Source of the DNA: Candidatus Pantoea gossypiicola
GTDB lineage: Bacteria; Pseudomonadota; Gammaproteobacteria; Enterobacterales; Enterobacteriaceae
Direction of reading: 5' to 3'
DNA: 64,000 nucleotides
Assembly: GCF_008632075.1 (NCBI RefSeq)
Contig: NZ_VWVM01000001.1
Span: 62,001-126,000, forward strand
The notes under the pieces were generated by a model. That model did no database searches. It worked only from the letters and a program-made list of their open reading frames with translations, and was not told the origin of the DNA. The position numbers and the translations under genes were made by a program. Position 1 is the first letter of the stretch. Each line of letters opens with the position of its first letter. This document shows positions 27,093-36,216 of this stretch, in pieces.

Positions 27093-30000
27093 ATGACGAT
27101 AGAGATCCTTTCCCCGCAAAATAATATGCCAAACCGCTGGCTCTCGGCCCTGGTGCTTGGCTGCGTGGTGTTTGTCCTGACGATGTTCTGTCTTGAACTG
27201 ATTGTTGTCAGTGGGAAGATTTCCCCGCTCTGGTTCCCGACCACCTTAATGACCGTCGTGGTTTTCCGCTGCCCGTCGCGACAGCTGCCGCTGCTGCTGA
27301 CCGCCTGTGTGCTGGGCACCGCGGGGGCGAATGCCATCATCATCGGACCTGCCCTCGCTAATATTAAATTCGCGCTGCTTAATCTTATTCAGGCCGGCGT
27401 GGGTGGCATGCTGCTGCGCGCCCTGCTGGATAGGCGCGCGCCGCTGAACTCGCTGCATGACTGGGCAAGGATGGTGGTGTCAGTCGGCATCGTGACCCCG
27501 CTGCTCGGCGGCCTGCTCGCGCTCTGGACGCTGCAGGTCAGTGGCCACGCTTCATTTCCCTTCTTTTATACCTGGGTCATTTCCGAGATCATCGGCATGC
27601 TGGTGTTAGGCCCGATGCTGCTGTTGCTGCCCTGGCCGCTGCGGCGCGCACAGTTCAGCGATCTGCGCCTGGCCGAATCTCTGCTGACGCTGCTGCTTAC
27701 CCTCGGAGCCAGTTATCTGGCACTGCGTTTTTTGCCGTGGCCCTTTACCTTTATTGTGGTGATCCTGTTCTGGTGCGCCGTTCGCCTGCCCAAGCTGCAG
27801 GCATTTGTCCTGTTCTTCCTGAACGCCAGTTTTATCTCGATGCTGCTGGCGTTTGATTTGGTCAACGTGGTCAATAACAATAGCGCCCTCGGCCCGGTCT
27901 CCAGATGGCTGCCGTTTTTGCTGGTGTTAATCCCCAGCCACATTATGTCGCTGGTGATGGATGCGTCCCGACGCGAAAAACTCCACATTACCGACAGCGA
28001 AACCCGCTTCCGGCATGCTATGGAGTACTCCGCCATCGGTATGGCGCTCGTCGCACCGGAGGGCAACTGGCTGCAGGTGAATCGATCTCTCTGTCAGACT
28101 CTGGGTTATCCGGCAGAAGAGCTGAAGCGTCTGACCTTTCAGCAGATTACCCATCCCGACGATCTGTCACTCGATCTGCAGCATGTGAGTCGGCTGCTGA
28201 AAGGCGAGATTGATACTTATACTTTCGAAAAGCGCTATTTCCGTAAGGATGGCGAAATTGTCTGGGCGCGGCTGACGGTCTCGCTGGTGCGCGACAGCAG
28301 TCATGCCCCGCTCTACTTTATTGCGCAGATTATCGATATCTCAGAGCTGAAGCAGAGTGAGCAGGTAAACCGCCGGCTGATGGAGCGTATTACGCTGGCC
28401 AACGAGGCGGGCGGCATCGGCGTGTGGGAGTGGAACCTGCTGACCGGCGAGATGTTGTGGGACAAGCGCATGTACGCCCTGTTTGGCCTTGCGCCGCATG
28501 AGTCACCCAGCTATGACCTCTGGATCCATCTGCTGCACACCGCCGATCGGGAATATGCCGCGATGACGGTACAGCAGGCAATTGAACTGCGCAGCGCGTT
28601 TCACATGGAGTATCGCGTAGTCAATGCTGAAGGACAGCGCTGGGTACGTACCCAGGCTAACCGGCAACTGAGCAAAGAGGGGCGCATTGAGCGCATGCTG
28701 GGTATCTGCCAGGATATCACGCCACTCCGCAACCTGAATGAAGCGCTGTTTCAGGAGAAAGAGCGCATGGCGATCACCCTGGATTCCATCGGCGAAGCGG
28801 TGATCAGCACCGATAAAGAGATGCGCGTCGCCTTTATGAACCCGGTAGCTGAGAAGATGAGTGGCCTGTCGCAGGAACAGGCAGCCGGTCAGCCCCTGAG
28901 TGAACTGCTGCATATCACTCAGGGGCGTAACGGTCCCGAAGTCGAGAATCTGCTGTTATGCCAGCTACCAGCGGAAAAAATCACCCCCGGGCTCGCGGAA
29001 GATCTGGTGCTGCATACGCCCGATGGCGGTCATATCGATATTCACTACAGCATCACGCCGTTGCGCTCCGAAGCGGGCCTGGAACAGGGTGCCGTAATGG
29101 TTATTCAGGATGTCAGCGAATCGCGCAAACTGATGAAGCGGCTGAGCTACAGCGCGCTGCATGACACCCTGACCCGCCTGCCGAACCGTGCCAGTTTCGA
29201 GCTTCAGCTTAAGCGCCTGCTGTTTGATGCCGCTGAGCATCAGCATCAGCATGTGCTGGTGTTTATCGACCTGGATAAGTTTAAAGCGGTCAACGACAGC
29301 GCCGGACACGCCGCAGGCGATGCGTTACTGCGTGAGCTCTCCGATTTAATGCAGCACCATCTGCGCAGCAGCGATTTCCTGGCCCGACTGGGCGGCGACG
29401 AGTTTGCGCTGCTGATGCCCGATTGCGAAGTCGCTCAGGCACGTGACGTGGTGCAGCGCATCGTCGCCGCGGTCAATGATTACCGGTTCCAGTGGCTGGG
29501 CCGCCTTTATCATGTGGGGGCCAGCGCGGGCGTAACGCAGATTTCAGCGGATAACTGCCAGAGCGGCGACGTGCTTTCGCAGGCGGATATCGCCTGTTAT
29601 AACGCCAAACGCAGCGGACGCGGACGGCTGGTCATCTATGAACAGCATCGGTTACCGCTGCCAGGTAATCATCAGGGCATGAATGCAGCAATGGTTGATG
29701 CGCTGCAGATTGAACTGCCAGCCTGGGCCGTGGCTCCGCCCAAAACACCGCAGGCGGCCTTTATCTGGCTGCTTGAAGTGCAGTTATTAACGGCTGACGG
29801 GCTGCTGGTGGATGAAACGTTGCTGCGCAATAACCTGCCTGACGATTCGCTGCGTCGCCGGCTGGATAACGCTATTGTGGATGCTTTTTTTCGTCATGAT
29901 GTGCAGAAGCTCAATAACAAAGGCATTCCGGTGATCCTGCCACTCAATGCACAGGTACTGAGCGATGCCGCCTTCGTGCAGCAACTCTGTCAGCGCTTTG

Positions 30001-30428
30001 TTGCTGAAGGTCTCTGTGACAGCCGCTGTGGTTTAGCTTTCCCTGCCGCCAGCGTGCTCAGCAAAGGCGACCAGATTTATGCCGCGCTGATGCAACTGCG
30101 TCAGTGTGGCTGTCGTATCGTGTTACAGCATTTTGGCCGTAATCTGGATGCCTTCAATCTGCTGAGTAACGAAGTGGTTGATTATCTGGTGCTGGCCCCT
30201 GAACTGGTTGCTAACGTTCATAATAACCTGATGGACGAGATGCTGCTGACCATCATTCAGGGCCTGGCAACACAGCGTAATATCTCGGTGCTGGCCGGTC
30301 CGATTTCAGTGCCCGCCGTACTCAGCACGCTGGCTACCCTTGACGTGGATGGCGTCTGGGGCAGTGCCGTAGCCGAGCGCCAGCCGTTGCGTTCACTGGC
30401 TGAAGATCACATCTTCGCTATCCGTTAA
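27093..30428 (+). CDS. dgcE: Diguanylate cyclase DgcE (YegE): MASE1-PAS-PAS-PAS-GGDEF-degenerate EAL
   Basis: A 1111-residue inner-membrane signalling protein colinear with E. coli DgcE. Residues about 15-290 are a MASE1 sensor with eight or more helices. Three PAS/PAC units follow (about 305-425, 430-550, 555-680), then a GGDEF domain with intact LGGDEFALLMP and the upstream DLDKFKAVND. The C-terminal 250 residues align with an EAL domain but lack the EAL and metal-binding motifs, so phosphodiesterase activity is not expected. It should make c-di-GMP, which in enterobacteria promotes curli, cellulose and EPS. It lies between a PAP2 gene and yegD; the alkA gene found here in E. coli is absent. 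Confidence 0.94.
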   Translation: MTIEILSPQNNMPNRWLSALVLGCVVFVLTMFCLELIVVSGKISPLWFPTTLMTVVVFRCPSRQLPLLLTACVLGTAGANAIIIGPALANIKFALLNLIQAGVGGMLLRALLDRRAPLNSLHDWARMVVSVGIVTPLLGGLLALWTLQVSGHASFPFFYTWVISEIIGMLVLGPMLLLLPWPLRRAQFSDLRLAESLLTLLLTLGASYLALRFLPWPFTFIVVILFWCAVRLPKLQAFVLFFLNASFISMLLAFDLVNVVNNNSALGPVSRWLPFLLVLIPSHIMSLVMDASRREKLHITDSETRFRHAMEYSAIGMALVAPEGNWLQVNRSLCQTLGYPAEELKRLTFQQITHPDDLSLDLQHVSRLLKGEIDTYTFEKRYFRKDGEIVWARLTVSLVRDSSHAPLYFIAQIIDISELKQSEQVNRRLMERITLANEAGGIGVWEWNLLTGEMLWDKRMYALFGLAPHESPSYDLWIHLLHTADREYAAMTVQQAIELRSAFHMEYRVVNAEGQRWVRTQANRQLSKEGRIERMLGICQDITPLRNLNEALFQEKERMAITLDSIGEAVISTDKEMRVAFMNPVAEKMSGLSQEQAAGQPLSELLHITQGRNGPEVENLLLCQLPAEKITPGLAEDLVLHTPDGGHIDIHYSITPLRSEAGLEQGAVMVIQDVSESRKLMKRLSYSALHDTLTRLPNRASFELQLKRLLFDAAEHQHQHVLVFIDLDKFKAVNDSAGHAAGDALLRELSDLMQHHLRSSDFLARLGGDEFALLMPDCEVAQARDVVQRIVAAVNDYRFQWLGRLYHVGASAGVTQISADNCQSGDVLSQADIACYNAKRSGRGRLVIYEQHRLPLPGNHQGMNAAMVDALQIELPAWAVAPPKTPQAAFIWLLEVQLLTADGLLVDETLLRNNLPDDSLRRRLDNAIVDAFFRHDVQKLNNKGIPVILPLNAQVLSDAAFVQQLCQRFVAEGLCDSRCGLAFPAASVLSKGDQIYAALMQLRQCGCRIVLQHFGRNLDAFNLLSNEVVDYLVLAPELVANVHNNLMDEMLLTIIQGLATQRNISVLAGPISVPAVLSTLATLDVDGVWGSAVAERQPLRSLAEDHIFAIR

Positions 30429-30503
30429 TTCCCGCGCTGCCTGCTTGCCACCCTGCTGAAGCTGCGCTAAAGTCGCCCCCTTTTTTCCGGCATGGGGGCG
30501 AAA

Positions 30504-31856
30504 ATGTTCATAGGATTCGATTACGGCACGGCTAACTGCTCCATTGCAGTCAGCGAAAATGGCGCGCCACGTCTGTTAACGCTGGAAAATGATCAGCGCC
30601 TGCTGCCGTCAATGATCTGTGCGCCGACCCGCGAGTCGATTAGCGAATGGCTCTATCGTCATCATCAGGTGGCGACACCAGACAGCGAGACCACGGCGCT
30701 GCTGCAGCGTGCGATGCGTTATAACCGCGAAGAGGATATCGAGGTCCAGCCCAACAGCGTGCAGTTCGGCCTCACCGCGCTGCAGCATTACATGGCCGAC
30801 CCCGAAGATGTCTGGTTCGTTAAATCCCCCAAATCGTTCCTCGGTGCCAGTGGCCTGAAGCCGCAGCAGATCGCCCTGTTTGAAGATCTGGTCTGCGCCA
30901 TGATGCTGCACATCCGCCAGCGGGGTGAAAGCCAGCTTGATCAGGCCATCGATCAGGCGGTAATCGGGCGGCCGGTCAACTTCCAGGGCTTGGGCAGCGA
31001 AGAGTCTAACCAGCAGGCAGAAGGCATTCTGCTGCGTGCCGCCCACCGCGCCGGTTTCCGCGACGTGGAATTCCAGTTTGAACCGGTCGCTGCCGGACTC
31101 GATTTCGAAGCGACGCTGAAGCAGGAGACGACGGTTCTGGTGGTGGATATCGGCGGCGGTACGACTGACTGCTCGATGTTGCTGATGGGACCAAAATGGC
31201 GTGATAAGGCGGACCGCCGTGAAAGCCTGCTGGGTCACAGCGGTTGCCGCGTGGGCGGAAACGACCTGGATATCATGCTGACGTTTAAGACCCTGATGCC
31301 GTTGCTGGGCCTGGGCGGTAACACCCAGAAAGGCACCGCGCTGCCTGCCCTGCCGTGGTGGAACGCCATCGCTATCAATGATGTTCCGGCGCAGAGTGAC
31401 TTTTACAGTCCGGCCTGCGGTAAGTGGCTGCGGGATCTGGTGCGGGATGCTGAACAGGGTGACGTCGTGGCTCGCCTGCTGAAAGTGTGGCAGCAGAAGC
31501 TCAGTTACCGGCTGGTGCGTGCGGCAGAAGAGAGCAAGATTGCGCTGTCTGCCAGCCCGGTGCATACCGCTTCACTGGACTTTATTGCCGCGGCACTTGA
31601 GACAGAGATTGGGGTGAGTCAGCTGCAGGACGCCATCAGTCAGCCGCTGGAGAAAATTCTGGAGCAGGTGCAGCTCGCGCTGGCCACCAGCCAGATCAAG
31701 CCCGATGTCATTTACCTTACCGGCGGCAGTGCGCGTTCGCCACTGCTGCGCGCAGCGCTGCAGCAGACGCTGCCGGACACGCCAATTGCCGGCGGCGATG
31801 ATTTCGCCTCCGTCACCGCAGGGCTGGCCCGCTGGGCGGAAGTGATGTTCCGCTAA
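30504..31856 (+). CDS. yegD: YegD, Hsp70-like chaperone family protein
   Basis: A 450-residue actin/HSP70-fold protein. The phosphate-1 loop FIGFDYGTANCSIAV is at the N-terminus, phosphate-2 DIGGGTTDCSMLLMG is near residue 215, and the adenosine motif YLTGGSARSPLL is near the C-terminus. It has only the ATPase part; the substrate-binding domain of DnaK is missing, as in other YegD proteins. I use the Met at 30,504, which matches the E. coli start; the frame opens four codons earlier. Substrate and partners are unknown. Confidence 0.92.
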   Translation: MFIGFDYGTANCSIAVSENGAPRLLTLENDQRLLPSMICAPTRESISEWLYRHHQVATPDSETTALLQRAMRYNREEDIEVQPNSVQFGLTALQHYMADPEDVWFVKSPKSFLGASGLKPQQIALFEDLVCAMMLHIRQRGESQLDQAIDQAVIGRPVNFQGLGSEESNQQAEGILLRAAHRAGFRDVEFQFEPVAAGLDFEATLKQETTVLVVDIGGGTTDCSMLLMGPKWRDKADRRESLLGHSGCRVGGNDLDIMLTFKTLMPLLGLGGNTQKGTALPALPWWNAIAINDVPAQSDFYSPACGKWLRDLVRDAEQGDVVARLLKVWQQKLSYRLVRAAEESKIALSASPVHTASLDFIAAALETEIGVSQLQDAISQPLEKILEQVQLALATSQIKPDVIYLTGGSARSPLLRAALQQTLPDTPIAGGDDFASVTAGLARWAEVMFR

Positions 31857-31881
31857 TCGTGCTATGCCCTGCTCTGTAATC

Positions 31882-31910
31882 AAAAAAACGGCACCTGAAG
31901 GTGTAATGCC
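31882..31910 (-). terminator. Probable terminator of oprB transcript
   Basis: On the minus strand GGCATTACACCTTCAGGTGCC forms an imperfect hairpin (CACCT/AGGTG core plus GGCA/TGCC base) followed by seven T. It would give oprB a 3' untranslated region of about 320 nt that contains the whole 193-bp inverted-repeat element. Confidence 0.55.
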
Positions 31911-32006
31911 AGTCAGTTAAGCGACAGGTGATAACGCAGTCTGGTGCCGGGCAGGGGCCTGCTCTTAAACTTCAGTGTGTATTGTTAAAAAGGGTACGAG
32001 AGTGAA

Positions 32007-32199
32007 GGCCTGAGCGCCTCTGCTGCTGAGAGGGCTATCCGCAGCGCTGAGGCGTGACGGTGGGCCAGAAGTCCACGCCGGGAAGCGTGGACAGTTCGGG
32101 GCCGGCCAGCCCCGAACGGTTCGTCGGCATGACGTCAAAGCCGAAGGTCCCGCGTGAGCGGCGCGAGGACGGCCCGGCAGCAGCAGAGGTGCTCAGGCC
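32007..32199. repeat. 193-bp multi-branched inverted-repeat element
   Basis: Arms of 22 bases at 32,007-32,028 and 32,178-32,199 are reverse complements at 21 positions, and the odd position is a G-T pair in the plus-strand sense. Between them lie perfect hairpins at 32,071-32,092 (GTCCACGC/GCGTGGAC, loop CGGGAA) and 32,094-32,117 (GTTCGGGGC/GCCCCGAAC, loop CGGCCA), a weaker TCGGC/GCCGA pair near 32,124-32,143, and a GTCCCGCG/CGCG-A-GGAC pair near 32,147-32,170. It could be a structured RNA, a MITE-like repeat or a REP-type cluster. No transposase is present. Confidence 0.75.
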
Positions 32200-32226
32200 C
32201 GCACTGCGGCTCGCTCGCCCGGAAAA

Positions 32227-33570
32227 TCAGAATGCGATATTTGCGCTGATACCGCCGATAAACGCATCCTTCACTTCGCTCACCGCACCCGGTGCCACCA
32301 CATACTGCAGGTTAGGTCGCAGTGACATCCAGTTCGTCACTTTGGCGTTGTAGTAAACCTCATAGTTGTACTCTGAACCTTCCTGAATCGGCAGATAAGT
32401 GGGGCTGTCAAAGCGGCTCTCGCCATTGGCCTGATTCTGCTGACGCAATGAGCGGGTATAGTCGCTGTTCACGTGAATACGCGATGCGCCCACACCGATC
32501 TCATCCTGCGGACGGGCATCGAACGGTCCAGTCCAGGTAAAGGCGATAGACTGGTAGTTATCGGTCTTTGAGGTCTTGTGATCGTTCATCACCGCCTGAA
32601 CACGCACGCCCAGACCACGGTTCACATCGCCATCCTGCGCGGTCAGCTGTTGCTGTAACAGCAGATAGCCGCCATAGGAATGGGCCTGATCCTGATAGCC
32701 GCCGTTGCGCCAGCTGCCATAGACATCGCCATCCACTGACGAATAGTAATAGCCGATACGGTAGTTACCCGGTAATTTCTCCGGCCCGAAGGTCGGTTTC
32801 CAGCCCAGTTCGACCGGCACCAGATTGCCCTCGGAGTTGCTGGTATCCAGACGGAACCCATCGCCGCGATCGTAGTTAGCACGGTTCTGATTATAGAAAC
32901 CGACCTGGAAGAAGACGTCCGGCGTGATATTGAGTTTAACCCGGCCACCCCACTGCGACACCGGCCAGTTGAACCAGCGGTCGCCACGCCAGTTACCCGC
33001 CTGTCCGCTGCCCAGCGCCAGGTTCTGGAACAGATTGCCATCGAAATTATCGAAATCTTCACCCACCGTTACCCGCCCGGCTTTAATATCGACCACATTG
33101 TTGAATAGCCCTTTGCGCAACCAGAACTGCGTCAGACGCCAGGTCTGACCACGACCGTAAACTTCCTGGACTGAGGAGAGCATGCCGGTGCGCTGATCGG
33201 CGACCTGATCGGAAAGATTCTGCCCGTTACGGCTGGTGACGGTCATCTGAAACTCGGCATCCTGCCAGTCCAGCAGCTTTTGCAGGTCGAAATTGGTGCC
33301 GAACGTCCACTGGTCGCTGTAGCGCATGGTGGTGTTAGTATCTGCTCCGCCGCCTAAGTTAGCAGCGCTTTCCATGGTGTAGTTGACGTCAAATTTGATG
33401 CCGTCGTCCTGCAACTGCGTTCGGTAACCCCCCCAGTCACCAAACATCCATTCGGAGTCCGGGTTGAAAGCATCAGCGGCGATGGCCGGTGCGGAAAACA
33501 TGGCCATGATCAGGGTGCCGGTTGCCACACGGCGCAGCGGAAAACGCTGTTCTGCGAGTCTGTTTTTCAT
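32227..33570 (-). CDS. oprB: Carbohydrate-selective porin, OprB family
   Basis: A 447-residue outer-membrane beta-barrel. The N-terminal signal peptide (about residues 13-31, ending APAIAA) is followed by the OprB-typical SEWMFGDWGGYRTQLQDDGI. Many alternating amphipathic strands follow and the protein ends in aromatic Phe (GGISANIAF), as outer-membrane proteins do. OprB porins admit glucose and other sugars. It stands alone, convergent with yegD. A sugar porin suits a plant-surface lifestyle, but the transported sugar cannot be told. Confidence 0.9.
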   Translation of the reverse strand: MKNRLAEQRFPLRRVATGTLIMAMFSAPAIAADAFNPDSEWMFGDWGGYRTQLQDDGIKFDVNYTMESAANLGGGADTNTTMRYSDQWTFGTNFDLQKLLDWQDAEFQMTVTSRNGQNLSDQVADQRTGMLSSVQEVYGRGQTWRLTQFWLRKGLFNNVVDIKAGRVTVGEDFDNFDGNLFQNLALGSGQAGNWRGDRWFNWPVSQWGGRVKLNITPDVFFQVGFYNQNRANYDRGDGFRLDTSNSEGNLVPVELGWKPTFGPEKLPGNYRIGYYYSSVDGDVYGSWRNGGYQDQAHSYGGYLLLQQQLTAQDGDVNRGLGVRVQAVMNDHKTSKTDNYQSIAFTWTGPFDARPQDEIGVGASRIHVNSDYTRSLRQQNQANGESRFDSPTYLPIQEGSEYNYEVYYNAKVTNWMSLRPNLQYVVAPGAVSEVKDAFIGGISANIAF

Positions 33571-33752
33571 CTTGCTTATTCTTATGTAAGTTACGGAAAG
33601 TGACGGGCAGAGGATAATGCTGGCTAATCTTCATTTATTGTAAATACGTGCGCATAATTTCCTGAAACATCAGTTTATTAACGCATTTGTGATCGGGATC
33701 TCTGAATGGTTATTCTTCGGGCAGGATGCGCACTTTTTAACAGGCACAAAGT

Positions 33753-33777
33753 AAAAAGGGGCGCTAGCGCCCCTGTG
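33753..33777 (-). terminator. Terminator after the aldo/keto reductase gene
   Basis: AGGGGCGC and GCGCCCCT meet around a short TA centre as a near-perfect palindrome, and on the minus strand it is followed by a run of T interrupted by none of the stem bases. It begins 2-4 bp after the reductase stop. Confidence 0.8.
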
Positions 33778-33778
33778 A

Positions 33779-34738
33779 TTAGCGGCTGGCCTGGTCCAGT
33801 TGATCAATCTGTGCCGGGGTCAGCGTGAGTTGCGTCGCGCCCGTCAAATCGTCGAGCTGCTTCAGTGAAGTAGCACTGACAATCGGTGCGGTGATACCGG
33901 GCCGGGCAATCTGCCAGGCCAGCGCCACCTGCGTCGGTGTCACCTGATGCGCGTCGCTAATCGCATCCAGCGCGTCGAGGATCCGCAAACCACGCGGGTT
34001 AAGGTATTTGTCTACCACGCCCTGCCCCCGCGCACTTTTACTGGCATCCGCTGCATCACGGTATTTACCACTGAGAAAACCGCTGGCCAGTGAGTAGTAG
34101 TTGATGACGCCCAGACCCTGTGCCCTGACCACTGGTTCCAGCTCCGACTCATAGGGCTGACGATCATAGAGGTTATATTCAGGTTGCAGAGTTTCATAAC
34201 GCGCCAGCCCTTCCGTTTCACTGACCTGCAACGCCTCCTCAAGCCGCGCCGCACTGTAGTTAGAGGCCCCAATGGCGCGCACTTTCCCCTCGCGGATCAG
34301 ACTGTCAAAGGCACTCAGGGTGTCGGCCAGCGGCGTATCCTGGTCGTCACGGTGCGCCTGATAGAGGTCGATGTAGTCGGTCTGCAACCGGCGCAGTGAA
34401 TCTTCGACCGCCTGACGGATATATTGCGGCTTCAGCCCGGTTTTTTCCGGCGACAGTTCCATACCGACTTTGGTTGCCAGCACGATCCGATCGCGTTTGC
34501 CGCTTTTTTTCAGCCACTCACCAATAATGGTTTCCGACTCACCGCCCTTGTTACCGGGTGCCCAGCGGGAATAGACATCGGCGGTGTCGATAAACCACAG
34601 CCCTCGATCCACCAGCGCATCCAGCAGCGAAAAGGAGGTGGTTTGATCCACTGTCCAGCCAAACACGTTGCCGCCAAACGTCAGTAACGGCACCGTAATA
34701 CCACTGTCACCCAACTGCCGGGTTTGATTCTGACTCAT
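33779..34738 (-). CDS. Aldo/keto reductase
   Basis: A 319-residue NADPH-dependent (alpha/beta)8 barrel oxidoreductase. The catalytic tetrad is visible: Asp and Tyr in FIDTADVYSRW (about residues 51-58), Lys in IVLATKVGM and His in LYQAHRDDQDT. The C-terminal QVALAWQIARPGITAPIVSAT is the cofactor-binding end. Such enzymes reduce aldehydes or ketones; the physiological substrate is unknown. It is divergent from mdtA and monocistronic, with its own terminator. Confidence 0.88.
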   Translation of the reverse strand: MSQNQTRQLGDSGITVPLLTFGGNVFGWTVDQTTSFSLLDALVDRGLWFIDTADVYSRWAPGNKGGESETIIGEWLKKSGKRDRIVLATKVGMELSPEKTGLKPQYIRQAVEDSLRRLQTDYIDLYQAHRDDQDTPLADTLSAFDSLIREGKVRAIGASNYSAARLEEALQVSETEGLARYETLQPEYNLYDRQPYESELEPVVRAQGLGVINYYSLASGFLSGKYRDAADASKSARGQGVVDKYLNPRGLRILDALDAISDAHQVTPTQVALAWQIARPGITAPIVSATSLKQLDDLTGATQLTLTPAQIDQLDQASR

Positions 34739-34977
34739 TATCTGCTCCTGATTTGCCTGACAAACGGTCTGTTTTTTAGCATAGCAAAGTCATTTCACGC
34801 CTTTATGACGATTGTGCTGCGATTAATGCAGGAACAGGCATAATTACCCCGCCCTGACAGATATCCTTATTTCCTTCAACTTCTGCCGGTCAGAGGCGAC
34901 TACAATCTTTCGTTTGCAGGCTACCCCTTTCATGCCTGCGCCTGGGACTACGTCACTGCTGGAGAGCATCAACAATC

Positions 34978-36216
34978 ATGAGCACCCGACATCCTGTTAT
35001 GAAGAAAACCCTGATCGTGCTGGCCCTGATCGCCGTGGCCGCTGGCGGCTACTACGCCTGGCATCACAATGCCCAGCCGCAGAGCAGCAGCCAGACCGAT
35101 TCGCCAGCGCCGCGTGGCGGCAAAGGCGGGGGTGATGGCGCGCGTCGTCCCCTCGCACCGGTTCAGGCGGCAACCGCCACCCGACAGAGCGTGCCGCAGT
35201 TCCTCAGCGGACTGGGAACGGTGACCGCCGCTAACACGGCCACGGTGCGCAGTCGGGTCAATGGCGACCTGCTGGCGATCCACTTCACCGAAGGCCAGCA
35301 GGTTAACGCAGGCGATCTGCTGGCAGAAGTCGACCCGCGGCCTTATCAGGTGGCGTTAACCCAGGCTCAGGGCCAGCTGGCGAAAGATCAGGCGACGCTG
35401 GCGAATGCCCGTCGCGACCTGGCACGCTTCGAGAAGCTGGCAAAAACCTCGCTGGTATCGCAACAGGAGCTGGACACTCAGCGCTCACTGGTGAGTGAAA
35501 CGCTCGGCACCCTGAAAGCGGATGAGGGCGGCGTCGCCAGTGCACAGCTTAATCTGACCTACAGCCGGATCACCGCGCCGATTGCTGGCCGTGTCGGGCT
35601 GAAACAGGTGGATGTTGGCAACTATGTCACCAGCGGCGACACCACCGGTATCGTGGTGATCACCCAGACGCATCCGATTGATGTGGTTTTTACCCTTGCA
35701 GAAAACAGCATCAGTTCGATTCTGCAGGCGCAGAAAAGCGGCCAGCCGTTGCTGGTGGAGGCCTGGGATCGCAGTAATCAGAATCTGATCGCCAGCGGCA
35801 AACTGCTGAGCCTGGATAACCAGATTGATGTCACCACCGGCACCATCAAAATTAAAGCGCGCTTTGATAATCAGGACGACACGCTGTTCCCTAACCAGTT
35901 CGTCAATGTGCGGCTGAAGGTCAACACCCTGCAGGATGCGGTGGTCATTCCGCCTGCCGCATTGCAGATGGGCAACGAAGGCCACTTTGTCTGGGTGGTT
36001 AACAGTGACAATAAGGTCAGCAAAAAAAGCGTAATTGCTGGCCTGCAGGATAGTGAGAAAGTGGTGATCAGCGCCGGTCTGGAGGCGGGTGAGCGCGTGG
36101 TGACAGACGGGCTGGATCGCCTGACCGAAGGCGCGAAAGTTGAGGTGGTCGCGCCACAGAGCAACGCGCCGCGCGCCACCTGCGCGACCCTGCCGTCAAA
36201 AGGAGAGCGTGAGTAA
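34978..36216 (+). CDS. mdtA: MdtA, membrane-fusion subunit of MdtABC efflux pump
   Basis: Periplasmic adaptor of the RND pump MdtABC-TolC. It has an N-terminal anchor (about residues 8-25), a lipoyl/hairpin region with the coiled coil (about 105-190) and a beta-barrel domain. [26 protein letters not shown] and [23 protein letters not shown] are the typical lipoyl halves. The 412-residue length is close to the 415 of E. coli. A second Met at residue 8 is a possible start. Its stop overlaps the mdtB start as TAATG. BaeR control is expected by homology, but I found no convincing BaeR box. Confidence 0.94.
   Translation: MSTRHPVMKKTLIVLALIAVAAGGYYAWHHNAQPQSSSQTDSPAPRGGKGGGDGARRPLAPVQAATATRQSVPQFLSGLGTVTAANTATVRSRVNGDLLAIHFTEGQQVNAGDLLAEVDPRPYQVALTQAQGQLAKDQATLANARRDLARFEKLAKTSLVSQQELDTQRSLVSETLGTLKADEGGVASAQLNLTYSRITAPIAGRVGLKQVDVGNYVTSGDTTGIVVITQTHPIDVVFTLAENSISSILQAQKSGQPLLVEAWDRSNQNLIASGKLLSLDNQIDVTTGTIKIKARFDNQDDTLFPNQFVNVRLKVNTLQDAVVIPPAALQMGNEGHFVWVVNSDNKVSKKSVIAGLQDSEKVVISAGLEAGERVVTDGLDRLTEGAKVEVVAPQSNAPRATCATLPSKGERE

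Larger units (their letters stand above)
31857..32226. other. 370-bp convergent intergenic region, yegD to oprB
   Basis: No credible gene. It holds a probable minus-strand terminator near 31.9 kb and a 193-bp inverted-repeat element, both listed separately. GC content of the element is high, unlike the AT-rich strip at 31,965-32,000 beside it. Confidence 0.7.

Noticed and set aside
34739..34977. BaeR box upstream of mdtA
   Set aside because: Searched for the TTTTTCTCCATNATTGGC-type motif and found no acceptable match; BaeR control is inferred only from homology.
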